DNA from: Halanaerobacter jeridensis | GTDB lineage: Bacteria; Bacillota; Halanaerobiia; Halobacteroidales; Halobacteroidaceae | DNA length: 64,000 nucleotides | Assembly (NCBI RefSeq): GCF_016908315.1 | Contig: NZ_JAFBDQ010000009.1 | Location: 62,001 to 126,000, forward strand | Direction: 5' to 3' | Shown: positions 9,446-17,532 of the stretch, in pieces | Position numbering within the stretch: position 1 is the first letter of the stretch | Layout of the letters: every line of letters begins with the position of its first letter | The notes under the pieces: model-generated | Seen by the model: the letters and a program-made list of their open reading frames with translations, nothing else | The model's database searches: none | Told to the model about the DNA's origin: nothing | Program-made: the position numbers and the translations under genes

Positions 9446-12355
9446 ATGAATCAACAAAAATCTTTCTATCCTAATAGACCTAATGACCCAAAAGCAGTAT
9501 ATTTTACTCCAGAAAATTTTCCTGTCAGTGGAGATGGTACAGCAGATGATACAAAAGCTTTACAGCTGGCTATAAAAGAAGCTAAAGATAAGATGGGATA
9601 TGGTATAGTCTTCATCCCTGAAGGCCGCTACCGCATAAGTGAGACTATTTATGTACCAAAGGCTGTTCGCCTTATAGGTTTTGGTGAACAAAGACCTTTG
9701 ATCTTTCTTGAGAAAGATTCCCCAGAATTTCAAACAGCTAATCCTGAAGATAAAGGAAGAGCAAATTATATGTTCTGGTTTACCGATACTCTTCCCCAAC
9801 CTGAAGAAGAGATTGAAGATGCCAATCCTGGAACTTTTTATAGTGCTATGTCTAATATAAACCTTAAGATAGAAGAGGGTAATCCAACTGCTGTTGCACT
9901 TCGTACCCACTATGCACAACATAGCTTTATCTCTCATGTAGATATTGATATTGGTGACGGAAAAGCTGGAATCTTTGATGTAGGTAATGAGATAGAAAAT
10001 GTACGTTTTTTTGGCGGAGATTATGGAATCTACACTACTAAGACTTCCCCAGGTTGGCCCTTTATGATGATTGATACCTACTTTGAGGGACAGAAAAAAG
10101 CAGCTATTAAAACACAAGAAGCAGGATTAACCATTGTCCGGATGAATGTCAAAAACACTCCGCAAGTTATTGAAATAAATCCTAATTTTTATGAAAAGTT
10201 AATTATGAAGGACTGTCAATTTGAAAACATTAAAAAATCAGCAATTATTGTCAGTAATAAAGATAATGCTCTTACTCAAATTAATCTTCGTAATCTAGAC
10301 TGTCAACAGGTACCAAAACTTATAAGTTATCGGCAAAGCGACAAGGTTATTAAAGGAAAAGGTACTTTTTATAAAGTTAAATCTCTGACTCATGGTAATC
10401 AAATGGATAATTTAGATGATCGTCCCAGAGTTAAAACAACTAAAAAGCTCGAAACTTTAAACTCCCTTCCTGCCCCTGCTAAAAGAGATATTCCTGATTT
10501 GCCTCCTATGAAAACCTGGGCCAACTTAAAAGAGCTAGGAGCAAAAGGAGATGGAAGTACTGATGATACTAAAATTATAAAAGAAGCTATTGAAAATCAC
10601 TCTACAATCTATCTACCCCAAGGCCGCTATAGAGTATCTGAAACTATTGAGCTTAAACCTAATACTAATTTAATTGGATTAAATCCTATTTCAACCCAGA
10701 TTCTTATTACAGATAATACAGAATCTTTTGGAGGTTTTGATAAACCCAAACCACTATTAAAAACACCTCAAGGAGGCGAAAATATAGTCTCTGGCATTGC
10801 TATTGATACTGGAGGAAGAAACCCACGTGCTGTTGGCTGTAAATGGATGGCTGGTAGTGATTCATATATGAATGATGTTAAGTTCATTGGTGGTCATGGA
10901 AATATAAAAGCAGATGGTAGCCATGCACCCATGTACAATGAAAGCCGCACCGGAGATATAAATCCTGACCGGCGATGGGATTCTCAGTATTGGAGCCTAT
11001 GGATAACTGATGGTGGAGGAGGTATTTTCAAGGATATTTGGACAGCTAGCCCTTATGCATCAGCAGGAATTTATGTTTCAGATACTTCTACGAAAGGATG
11101 TATCTATGCAATGTCTGTAGAGCACCATGTTAGAAATGAAGTTAAATTTAAAAATGTTAGCAATTGGGAAGTGTTTGCTCTACAGCTGGAAGAAGAAGCT
11201 GCAGAAAGTTGGAATTGTCAACCCCTTGAAATTGATAATTGCAATAATATGCTATTTGCCAATCTCTACTTCTTCCGTACAATCTGGGTGGAAAATCCTT
11301 ATCCCTATGCTATTAAAAATTGGGATTCCAAAAATATTGAATTCCTTAATATACATAACTATGCTCAAGTTAAATATACCATCAACAATACTCTATTAGA
11401 TGTAAATACTAAAAAAGAAGTGAGACCATGGCAACTGGCTAGACTTTATATAACTGATAAAGAATCATCTAAGAATAAAAGTAATACTAAAATAGAAAAA
11501 TTAGCAACTGGTTTTGAATTTATAGATGGTATCTGTAGTGATAGTAAAGGTAATATCTACTTTGTTGATTCACGCTGGAAGAAAATATATAAATGGTCTG
11601 TTGAAAGCGATTCTTTAAGCCTTGTCAGTGATATCCATTTCAAGCCTCTATCTTTAGCTTGTGACAAAGAAGATAACCTCTTAGTAGTAGTTGAATATTT
11701 TCCACCTGAAGGTGCAACTATTAACGGCGAACCTGAAGTATATCCTAAACCAGAAGATGCTCAAGGTACCTCCTTTGGTGAATGGTATAACACTGGTTCT
11801 ACAACCAAAGTTTATTCCATAGATCCCCAACATCCTGAAGAAAGTATGGAGGTACTTAAAGTAGTTGATATGGATTCAGTAGAAGAAGTGCATAAAGCAT
11901 TACATCCTGCTAATAGATGGAGAGATAGCAATGATTATCTTAACATCACAGTCAAAAAACCTGAGGAGTGCTATATTGCTCCAGATGGTGTAACTATTAT
12001 TCCAATTTGCTATGATTTAATCAGAGCTAACTCTCTGCTTGAAGCTTATCCTGGTCAAAAATTTTATGGCGTTGATGAATATTATAAAAGAACAATCTTA
12101 TTTGATGTAACATCTAAAGGTTATCTGTCCAATCCTAGACCTTTTGTAGAAAAAGGAGAGTATAATTTAGCCATTGATGATAACTCTAATGTCTATATTG
12201 CTGATGGAGATATCTATGTTTATAATGAAGATTCAGAGCTGCTAGATGAAATTATTATCCCTGAGCGACCAGCAACTATTACCTTTGGTGGGCAGGATGG
12301 AGAAACGCTCTATATTACTGCACGTTCTTCTTTATATCGCGTTAATAATTTATAA
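9446..12355 (+). CDS. Large pectate-lyase-3-like beta-helix protein with C-terminal propeller
   Basis: 969 residues. Two right-handed beta-helix modules each begin with the Pectate_lyase_3 signature: GDGTADDTKALQLAIKEA...VFIPEGRYRIS (about 29-65) and GDGSTDDTKIIKEAI...IYLPQGRYRVS (about 365-405). The last 270 residues (from about FEFIDGICSDSKGNIYFVDS) look like NHL/SMP-30-type propeller blades. The family fold acts on polysaccharides, but I cannot assign substrate or catalytic residues. No signal peptide or membrane segment is visible (MNQQKSFYPNRPNDPKA), which is odd for a glycan-active protein. AAGGGGG precedes the ATG. No sugar transport or hydrolase genes are adjacent, so it could be an isolated acquisition. 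Confidence 0.75.
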   Translation: MNQQKSFYPNRPNDPKAVYFTPENFPVSGDGTADDTKALQLAIKEAKDKMGYGIVFIPEGRYRISETIYVPKAVRLIGFGEQRPLIFLEKDSPEFQTANPEDKGRANYMFWFTDTLPQPEEEIEDANPGTFYSAMSNINLKIEEGNPTAVALRTHYAQHSFISHVDIDIGDGKAGIFDVGNEIENVRFFGGDYGIYTTKTSPGWPFMMIDTYFEGQKKAAIKTQEAGLTIVRMNVKNTPQVIEINPNFYEKLIMKDCQFENIKKSAIIVSNKDNALTQINLRNLDCQQVPKLISYRQSDKVIKGKGTFYKVKSLTHGNQMDNLDDRPRVKTTKKLETLNSLPAPAKRDIPDLPPMKTWANLKELGAKGDGSTDDTKIIKEAIENHSTIYLPQGRYRVSETIELKPNTNLIGLNPISTQILITDNTESFGGFDKPKPLLKTPQGGENIVSGIAIDTGGRNPRAVGCKWMAGSDSYMNDVKFIGGHGNIKADGSHAPMYNESRTGDINPDRRWDSQYWSLWITDGGGGIFKDIWTASPYASAGIYVSDTSTKGCIYAMSVEHHVRNEVKFKNVSNWEVFALQLEEEAAESWNCQPLEIDNCNNMLFANLYFFRTIWVENPYPYAIKNWDSKNIEFLNIHNYAQVKYTINNTLLDVNTKKEVRPWQLARLYITDKESSKNKSNTKIEKLATGFEFIDGICSDSKGNIYFVDSRWKKIYKWSVESDSLSLVSDIHFKPLSLACDKEDNLLVVVEYFPPEGATINGEPEVYPKPEDAQGTSFGEWYNTGSTTKVYSIDPQHPEESMEVLKVVDMDSVEEVHKALHPANRWRDSNDYLNITVKKPEECYIAPDGVTIIPICYDLIRANSLLEAYPGQKFYGVDEYYKRTILFDVTSKGYLSNPRPFVEKGEYNLAIDDNSNVYIADGDIYVYNEDSELLDEIIIPERPATITFGGQDGETLYITARSSLYRVNNL

Positions 12356-12383
12356 TTAAACAAGCACCAGCTAAAACAGATAG

Positions 12384-12412
12384 TTTACATTCTCAATAAT
12401 TGATGTTAAAAT
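12384..12412 (+). promoter_or_regulatory. Sigma-A promoter of ylbF-like gene
   Basis: TTTACA (12384-12389), 17-nt spacer ending in TGT (extended -10), TAAAAT (12407-12412). It lies 35 bp upstream of the ATG. Confidence 0.7.
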
Positions 12413-12446
12413 TTAAAAAAATACTTAAAAGAGGTGACTTGATTTT

Positions 12447-12791
12447 ATGTCTGTCAAAGAAAAAGCAGAAGAATTAGCAGAAGCTATCAAAACTTCGGTT
12501 GAATATAAGAATTTAAAAGAAGCAAAAGCAAAATTAGATGAGGATGAAGAGGCAGCTGAACTGCTAAAAAAGCTACAAAGTAAACAACAAAGAGTTCAAA
12601 TGATGCGCCAAAATGGTCAAGAATTAAATGAAGCGATGAAAGAAGATTTAAAGTCTTTACATTCTGAAATGGAAGATAACAAGATTGTCAGCACTTTCAT
12701 GCAGTGCCAAGAAGATTTCAACAAAATCATGGAAGAAGTAAATAAGGAATTAAGCACAGCTATTCAAGGAGAAGAACAAAATAATTCTTAA
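12447..12791 (+). CDS. YlbF/YmcA family protein (Com_YlbF)
   Basis: 114-residue all-helical, highly charged protein with the family pattern: an N-terminal helix (KAEELAEAIKTSVEYKNLKEAK), then LLKKLQSKQQRVQMMRQNGQEL and a C-terminal EDFNKIMEEVNKEL helix. In Bacillus, YlbF works with YmcA and YaaT in RNase Y-dependent mRNA processing and in competence and sporulation control. Whether this one belongs to that complex is not shown here. AGAGGTGA precedes the ATG. It has its own promoter and a terminator shared with the convergent yccF gene. Confidence 0.82.
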   Translation: MSVKEKAEELAEAIKTSVEYKNLKEAKAKLDEDEEAAELLKKLQSKQQRVQMMRQNGQELNEAMKEDLKSLHSEMEDNKIVSTFMQCQEDFNKIMEEVNKELSTAIQGEEQNNS

Positions 12792-12799
12792 AATAAAGC

Positions 12800-12824
12800 A
12801 GGACCCACCTTCTGGCTGGGTCCT
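12800..12824 (+). terminator. Hairpin between convergent ylbF and yccF
   Basis: Stem AGGACCCA/TGGGTCCT (extendable outward by GC/AC pairs), loop ccttctggc. The T-run is weak, so efficiency is uncertain. Its position between two convergent stops supports a terminator. Confidence 0.65.
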
Positions 12825-12841
12825 ACTTATAAAACTCAACT

Positions 12842-13210
12842 CTAACTTTTAACAACATCTTTCCCAAACGGCATCAAAGATAAACTAGCAAGTTTTAAAC
12901 TCTGTTTGGCAAAGGGAATCCCAATTATTGTAATCCCAAATATTAAAGCAGATATTAAATTAGCTAGAGCTAATTCCCAGCCAAAGAGAAGAATCCAAAT
13001 AATATTTGCGATTAAACCTAAAGGTGAATCATTTTTTTCTACTATTTCTTTCCCAAAAGGAGCAAACTGCATTCCCGCAATCTTAAAACACTGCTTGCCA
13101 ATTGGAATTCCAATGATTGTGATTGAGCACAGCAGACCAAAAAACACCCACAGTATACCTTCAACTAAGCCACCAAAAATAAACCAAATTATATTACCTA
13201 ACAATTTCAT
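12842..13210 (-). CDS. YccF domain membrane protein
   Basis: 122 residues with two copies of the YccF repeat: IIWFIFGGLVEGILWVF...TIIGIPIGKQCFKIAGMQFAPFGKEI and NIIWILLFGWELAL...TIIGIPFAKQSLKLASLSLMPFGKDV. The family is an inner-membrane protein of unknown function, and this copy has the usual length. GAGGTGAAATAA precedes the ATG. It is followed upstream by the beta-barrel gene, whose stop is 27 bp away, so the two may be co-transcribed. Confidence 0.88.
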   Translation of the reverse strand: MKLLGNIIWFIFGGLVEGILWVFFGLLCSITIIGIPIGKQCFKIAGMQFAPFGKEIVEKNDSPLGLIANIIWILLFGWELALANLISALIFGITIIGIPFAKQSLKLASLSLMPFGKDVVKS

Positions 13211-13237
13211 TTATTTCACCTCTTTTTTATCTATTCT

Positions 13238-13741
13238 TTAAAAGTTAATTCCTCCATGCACCATGAAACCCTGATTAGCAAATAACGATAATTCTAAGGA
13301 AAGATGCTTATATCCTATCCCAATACTGGGCAGCACAGCTGGAAAAGTGCCTAATTCATACCACACTGCCTTATAACGACCACCTTCATCATCATAACCA
13401 GTGATCACTCCATAAGTTAATTTGCCATAGAACTCAAACTCATTCACCTGTTTCCAAGGAAAATTTCTACCTTTATAAAGATACCACGAAGATTGAAAAG
13501 CTGAGTTTTTAAAATACGCCAAGCCATATAACTGAGTATTGTCAAGATGATATTCTAATCCTATTAATTCCTGCACATTATTAGTATCAGGATCTTTATC
13601 CCAGTGACTAGTCATCAAACTCGTTTGCAGAGAAAAATGAGCATTCTGACTATTCTTTAAATGCTCAGCTAGTGTAATTCTAGAAATCAATATTATCAAA
13701 ATGAATAAAATAATTAAGGATGAGCTAATTTTTTTATTCAT
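13238..13741 (-). CDS. Small exported outer-membrane beta-barrel-like protein
   Basis: 167 residues. Signal peptide (NKKISSSLIILFILIILISRITLA) then alternating amphipathic strands: HFSLQTSLMTSHW, QELIGLEYHLDNTQLYGLAYF, SSWYLYKGRNF, FYGKLTYGVITGY, LPSIGIGYKHLSLELSLF. It ends in GGINF; a C-terminal Phe is the usual BAM recognition residue of outer-membrane barrels. The layout resembles small proteobacterial proteins often labelled sn-glycerol-3-phosphate transporter-like, a name I would not trust. It could be a lipid-modifying barrel. An upstream AGGTGATATA precedes the ATG. Confidence 0.65.
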   Translation of the reverse strand: MNKKISSSLIILFILIILISRITLAEHLKNSQNAHFSLQTSLMTSHWDKDPDTNNVQELIGLEYHLDNTQLYGLAYFKNSAFQSSWYLYKGRNFPWKQVNEFEFYGKLTYGVITGYDDEGGRYKAVWYELGTFPAVLPSIGIGYKHLSLELSLFANQGFMVHGGINF

Positions 13742-13890
13742 TATATCACCTGCTTAAAAATATTCTTATTAAAAATTATTCTACTTAGTATGATAAAATA
13801 CCTTTAAGAATCCCTCGATAAAGAATATCAACATTTCTCTTGCTATTTCCAAATATCGAAATCAATCATTATAATGCAAATTTCTAAAAC

Positions 13891-13936
13891 AAAAAAACAA
13901 CTCTATCTAAACTTTATCATTTAGACAGAGTTGTTT
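13891..13936 (-). terminator. Terminator of the glp-like operon
   Basis: On the minus strand: AACAACTCTgTCTAAA, a 9-nt loop region, then TTTAGATAGAGTTGTT followed by seven T. It lies 45 bp after the stop of the DUF1667 gene. Confidence 0.88.
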
Positions 13937-13981
13937 GCAATAATTTATATAAATAAATTTTATATTCACTTATTTATCTCC

Positions 13982-14353
13982 CTATTTTTTAGGCAGATCT
14001 CTAGTAGCAACAATATTAACCCCCGTATCTAAAATGTTTTCAATTACTACATCACCTAATTCTACCGGTGCTTCTAATTCTACTTTAGCTATCTCTTCCA
14101 TTGCTTCATCTAATAATCCTTTAGGCATTGGCTCATCAGTCTTCACTGGGACTAATGGTAACACCCCACCTTTGACTCTAGCAGTAGTCGGCAAAATACG
14201 TGTCGGATTACGATATTCATTCTTAACATACTCTATCCCGGCTTGACAACTATTACCGTCAATATCTACAATGTCATCATCCTCATTAACTTCTAGTTCT
14301 ACATCACAGCCCATTGGACAACTTATACAAGTGATTTCTACTGTTTCACTCAT
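13982..14353 (-). CDS. DUF1667 Cys-rich protein of the glp-like operon
   Basis: 123 residues with four N-terminal cysteines (C9, C12, C16, C36; C-x2-C-x3-C spacing) that probably bind a metal or an iron-sulfur cluster, then RILPTTARVKGGVLPLVPVKTDEPMPK, the family core. DUF1667 proteins are regularly encoded beside GlpA/GlpB-like flavoproteins in anaerobes, and this one starts at the last base of the upstream stop codon. It is likely the third subunit, taking the place of the membrane-anchoring GlpC of enterobacteria. Its exact electron-transfer role is inference. Confidence 0.85.
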   Translation of the reverse strand: MSETVEITCISCPMGCDVELEVNEDDDIVDIDGNSCQAGIEYVKNEYRNPTRILPTTARVKGGVLPLVPVKTDEPMPKGLLDEAMEEIAKVELEAPVELGDVVIENILDTGVNIVATRDLPKK

Positions 14354-15624
14354 TATTCTCCCTCCTTCACAATATCAACCTTTAGACTATCCATATCATC
14401 AGATATCATCTGCTCTGGAACAGGGAAAGTAATCATTTCTCCCGGTTCTACTCTCCGCTCATTCTTATCTAATAACTTCTTATCTCCACTATATAAATTA
14501 ATTGTTACATGTTCCATTGGTTTTTTACATCTCATATATAAATCAACTAGTTTTCTATCTTCTACGTCATTAGTTATCTTTTGAGGGACAATATAACCTA
14601 CATTTTCACCTGGATTCACTTCGATTTCTTGTTCTCGTTTATCAATGCCACCTTGCAGATAGTTAGCGGCTGTCTTACCAGCTACCAAACTTTCTTCTGT
14701 TACCCAGTCTACTAAGTCGTGTACATGCAGTACATTACCACAAGCAAAGATACCTTCAATATTTGTTTCTCGACCTTCATTCACAATTGGCCCTCCTGTG
14801 ACATCATGCATCTTGACTCCGGCATCTTTTGATAGTTCATTCTCTGGAATTAAGCCTACTGATAATAATAATGTATCGCATTCAATCTTATATTCTGTAC
14901 CTGGAATTGGCTGCATATTATCATCAACTTCTGCTACTGTCACTGCTTCTAAACGGTCTTTACCGTGAATTTCTGTTACTGTCTGCTGCATTCTTAGTGG
15001 AATATCAAAATCATCTAAGCACTGCACAATATTCCGTACTAGTCCACCAGAGAAAGGCATAATTTCTAAGACTGCTTCTACCTCTGCACCTTCTAAATGC
15101 ATTCTTCGCGCCATAATTAAGCCAATATCACCAGAACCTAATATCACTACTTTTTCACCTGGAATCCACTGCTCCATATTCACATATCTCTGTGCAGTTC
15201 CTGCACTATAAACTCCCGCTGGTCTAGTTCCTGGAATATCAATGGCTTCTCTCGTTCTTTCTCGGCAACCCATTGCTAAAATTACTGCTTCAGCATCGAT
15301 ATAAAGCATTCCATCATCAGAATTAATAGCATAGACATCTTTTTCAGGCGTTACTTCTAACACCATAGTATCTAGTTTAATATCTACACCACGCTCTCTG
15401 ACATTCTCCATAAATTGCTGTGCATATTCAGGACCTGTTAGCTCTTCACCAAAATAATGTAAACCAAAGCCATTATGAATACACTGCTGTAAAATACCGC
15501 CTAGCTCAAAATCTCTTTCTAAAATTAAGATATCTCTAACCCCTTGGTCATATGCTTCCTGTGCTGCTGCTAATCCTGCTGGTCCTCCACCAACTACTAC
15601 TAATTCATATTCTTGTTTATTCAT
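14353..15624 (-). CDS. FAD/NAD-binding oxidoreductase, GlpB-like subunit
   Basis: About 423 residues, pyridine-nucleotide-disulfide oxidoreductase fold. An FAD-binding GGGPAGLAAAQEA lies near the N-terminus and a second nucleotide site ILGSGDIGLIMARRMHLEGAEV at about 165-190. The second FAD motif is EGIFACGNVLHVHDLVDWV. It likely moves electrons between the GlpA-like subunit and NAD or a quinone-independent acceptor. I choose the ATG at 15624 (protein MNKQEYEL) because GAGGTG lies 7 nt before it; a start at 15645 would add seven residues without a ribosome site. It overlaps the upstream gene by 8 bp, which suggests coupled translation. Confidence 0.85.
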   Translation of the reverse strand: MNKQEYELVVVGGGPAGLAAAQEAYDQGVRDILILERDFELGGILQQCIHNGFGLHYFGEELTGPEYAQQFMENVRERGVDIKLDTMVLEVTPEKDVYAINSDDGMLYIDAEAVILAMGCRERTREAIDIPGTRPAGVYSAGTAQRYVNMEQWIPGEKVVILGSGDIGLIMARRMHLEGAEVEAVLEIMPFSGGLVRNIVQCLDDFDIPLRMQQTVTEIHGKDRLEAVTVAEVDDNMQPIPGTEYKIECDTLLLSVGLIPENELSKDAGVKMHDVTGGPIVNEGRETNIEGIFACGNVLHVHDLVDWVTEESLVAGKTAANYLQGGIDKREQEIEVNPGENVGYIVPQKITNDVEDRKLVDLYMRCKKPMEHVTINLYSGDKKLLDKNERRVEPGEMITFPVPEQMISDDMDSLKVDIVKEGE

Positions 15625-17101
15625 TATCTGACACCTCTTCCTCATTCAGTAAAGGCTCTTTTGTTCTTTCTCTTAAAAGCTTGGACTCTTTACTTTCTAG
15701 TACAACTTCATCTTCTGGAATCCCTAATTCTTCAGATAATATATTAACTACTTTTGGTTCACAGAATCCACCTTGGCATCGTCCGGAACCTGGTCTAACT
15801 CTTCTTTTAATATCATTAACTGTTCTTGCTCCTACTGGTTCTCTAATTGCCTCTAAAATTTCTCCTTTAGTTACTGATTCACAACGACAGATAATCTGAC
15901 CATAATTTTTGTCCTCTTCTACCAATTTAGCCTGTTCTTCATGACTCATATGTCTAAACTTAGGAGGCCCTTCATAATTAGGATCAAAGTCTGGATCTTC
16001 TCTTAAACCGCCTATTTCTTCTTTTACAATACCTACTACCTTTTCTGCAATTGCTGGTGCAGATGCTAATCCAGGTGATTGAATTCCTGCTACATTAATA
16101 AAACCAGGCACTTCATCACTAGCTTCAATTAAAAAGTCACCAGTCTCTGTAATGGCTGGTCTTAAACCTGCAAACTCTTTAATCACATTTCGTTTACTTA
16201 ACTCAGGTATTGTCTTCTGGGCTCCATTTAAAACTTCATCTAGTCCTTCTCTTGTTGTCGATTTATTTTCTACACTTTCAATCACTTCTGCATTAGGACC
16301 AATCAAAACATTTCCTTCATCAGTTGGTGTTACTACAATACCTTTAGATACTTTAGTTGGCACTGGGAAAACAGTTGTTTGTACATCAATATCTGCCTGC
16401 TTATCATATAAATAATATTCCCCACGGCGAGGAGTAATCTCAAATTTATCTATCCCGACCATATTAGCTATTTTATCAGCGTATAATCCTGCTGCATTAA
16501 TTACTATATTAGCTTCAATATCTCCTTTAGCCGTCTTCACTAACTTAGTTTCACCTTTATCTTCAATATCCTCTACTCCTGCTTCTAAATAGACATCGGC
16601 TCCATTCATAGCGGCATTATTTGCTAAAGCTACGGTTAATTCAAACGGATTTACTATTCCTGCTGTCGGTGCATGTAATGCTGCTATAGCATCATCTGCT
16701 AAATGAGGTTCTAAATCATAAATGTCGTCACCTTTAACAATCTCTAAATCCGGCACTCCGTTTTCTTGTCCCTTTTCTAATAGTTCTTCTAACTTAGGCA
16801 ACTTCTCTTCTTCTTTAGCTACTACCAAAGCTCCTAACCATTCAATTGGAACATCTAACTCATGTTGAATTCGTTCATGATATAGCTGATTCCCCCGCAT
16901 ATTTAGTCTACCTTTTAGTTTGTCAGGATCTGCATTAAATCCAGCATGAATAAGTGCTGTGTTAGCTTTAGTAGTTCCCGTACATAAGCTAGGTTCTTTT
17001 TCTACTAATGTAATATCTAAATCATACCGGCTTAATTCTCTTGCCGCGAAACATCCAGTTACTCCGCCACCAATGATTAAAATATCTGTTTTGTCTTTCA
17101 A
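15617..17101 (-). CDS. FAD-dependent glycerol-3-phosphate dehydrogenase, GlpA-like
   Basis: 494 residues. N-terminal DAO fold with FAD motif IIGGGVTGCFAARELSRYDLDITLVEK, and substrate-domain stretches RRGEYYLYDK and FAGLRPAITETGDFLIE. The C-terminal BFD-type [2Fe-2S] module has Cys405, Cys407, Cys442 and Cys447 (C-x-C-x34-C-x4-C). It should oxidise glycerol 3-phosphate to dihydroxyacetone phosphate, the oxidative arm of glycerol use. The start is TTG at 17101, with GGGAGGG seven bases upstream; no ATG fits. First gene of a three-gene operon preceded by a promoter and two leader hairpins. An L-2-hydroxyglutarate or other hydroxy-acid oxidase of the same fold is less likely given the gene set. 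Confidence 0.85.
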   Translation of the reverse strand: MKDKTDILIIGGGVTGCFAARELSRYDLDITLVEKEPSLCTGTTKANTALIHAGFNADPDKLKGRLNMRGNQLYHERIQHELDVPIEWLGALVVAKEEEKLPKLEELLEKGQENGVPDLEIVKGDDIYDLEPHLADDAIAALHAPTAGIVNPFELTVALANNAAMNGADVYLEAGVEDIEDKGETKLVKTAKGDIEANIVINAAGLYADKIANMVGIDKFEITPRRGEYYLYDKQADIDVQTTVFPVPTKVSKGIVVTPTDEGNVLIGPNAEVIESVENKSTTREGLDEVLNGAQKTIPELSKRNVIKEFAGLRPAITETGDFLIEASDEVPGFINVAGIQSPGLASAPAIAEKVVGIVKEEIGGLREDPDFDPNYEGPPKFRHMSHEEQAKLVEEDKNYGQIICRCESVTKGEILEAIREPVGARTVNDIKRRVRPGSGRCQGGFCEPKVVNILSEELGIPEDEVVLESKESKLLRERTKEPLLNEEEVSDNE

Positions 17102-17144
17102 AATTATTCCCTCCCTGAGAATAAATAGTATATTTAAAATAAGA

Positions 17145-17223
17145 AAACCACATTTAAATTCCCAGATAAACTATCTGCTATAAGGATAAAACGCAGTAAT
17201 CCCTAGGAACTTAAATGTGGTTT
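17145..17223 (-). promoter_or_regulatory. Leader hairpin 2 of the glp-like operon
   Basis: On the minus strand a 13-bp outer stem (AAACCACATTTAA with its complement) encloses about 50 nt with further internal pairing, then a T-rich TTTTCTTATTTT. It lies 44 bp upstream of the GlpA-like start codon and is preceded by GGTAGAGAA, a motif also found before the hairpins at 46.9 and 54.9 kb. It looks like an attenuator. Control by a GlpP-type antiterminator is a family-based guess. Confidence 0.65.
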
Positions 17224-17275
17224 CTTTATATTCTCTACCACAATTTCTTTATTAAATTTTTAATTTATCTAAACT

Positions 17276-17356
17276 AAAAACCCCTATTTGACTTTACAGA
17301 TACAGTTATACCCAAAAACAAAAACTAGGTTTATTCTGTAAAAGGCAAATAGGGGC
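17276..17356 (-). promoter_or_regulatory. Leader hairpin 1 (terminator-like) of the glp-like operon
   Basis: On the minus strand CCCCTATTTG pairs with CAAATAGGGG, followed by TTTTTAG. Inside, a second helix pairs CTTTTACAGA with TCTGTAAAG. The overall build (long stem, internal loop, T-run) resembles the shared hairpin before the B12 and dhaT operons. It lies between the promoter at 17428-17456 and the coding region, so it can only act as an attenuator of this operon. Confidence 0.7.
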
Positions 17357-17427
17357 TTCTGTATTTTATACCCGTTTAACTTTTAATTTTTTATTATTAT
17401 ATTTTGAACTTCAATTTGTACTAATTA

Positions 17428-17456
17428 ACTATAACAATAATTTCGTTATTTTTCAA
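17428..17456 (-). promoter_or_regulatory. Sigma-A promoter of the glp-like operon
   Basis: On the minus strand TTGAAA (17456-17451), 17-nt spacer, TATAGT (17433-17428). The leader from here to the start codon is about 320 nt and holds two hairpins. Confidence 0.8.
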
Positions 17457-17532
17457 GAGATTTTTCATAATATTCATTAATTTTAATCAAATATAATTAA
17501 CATATCACCTATCATTCTTAAAATATCCATCT

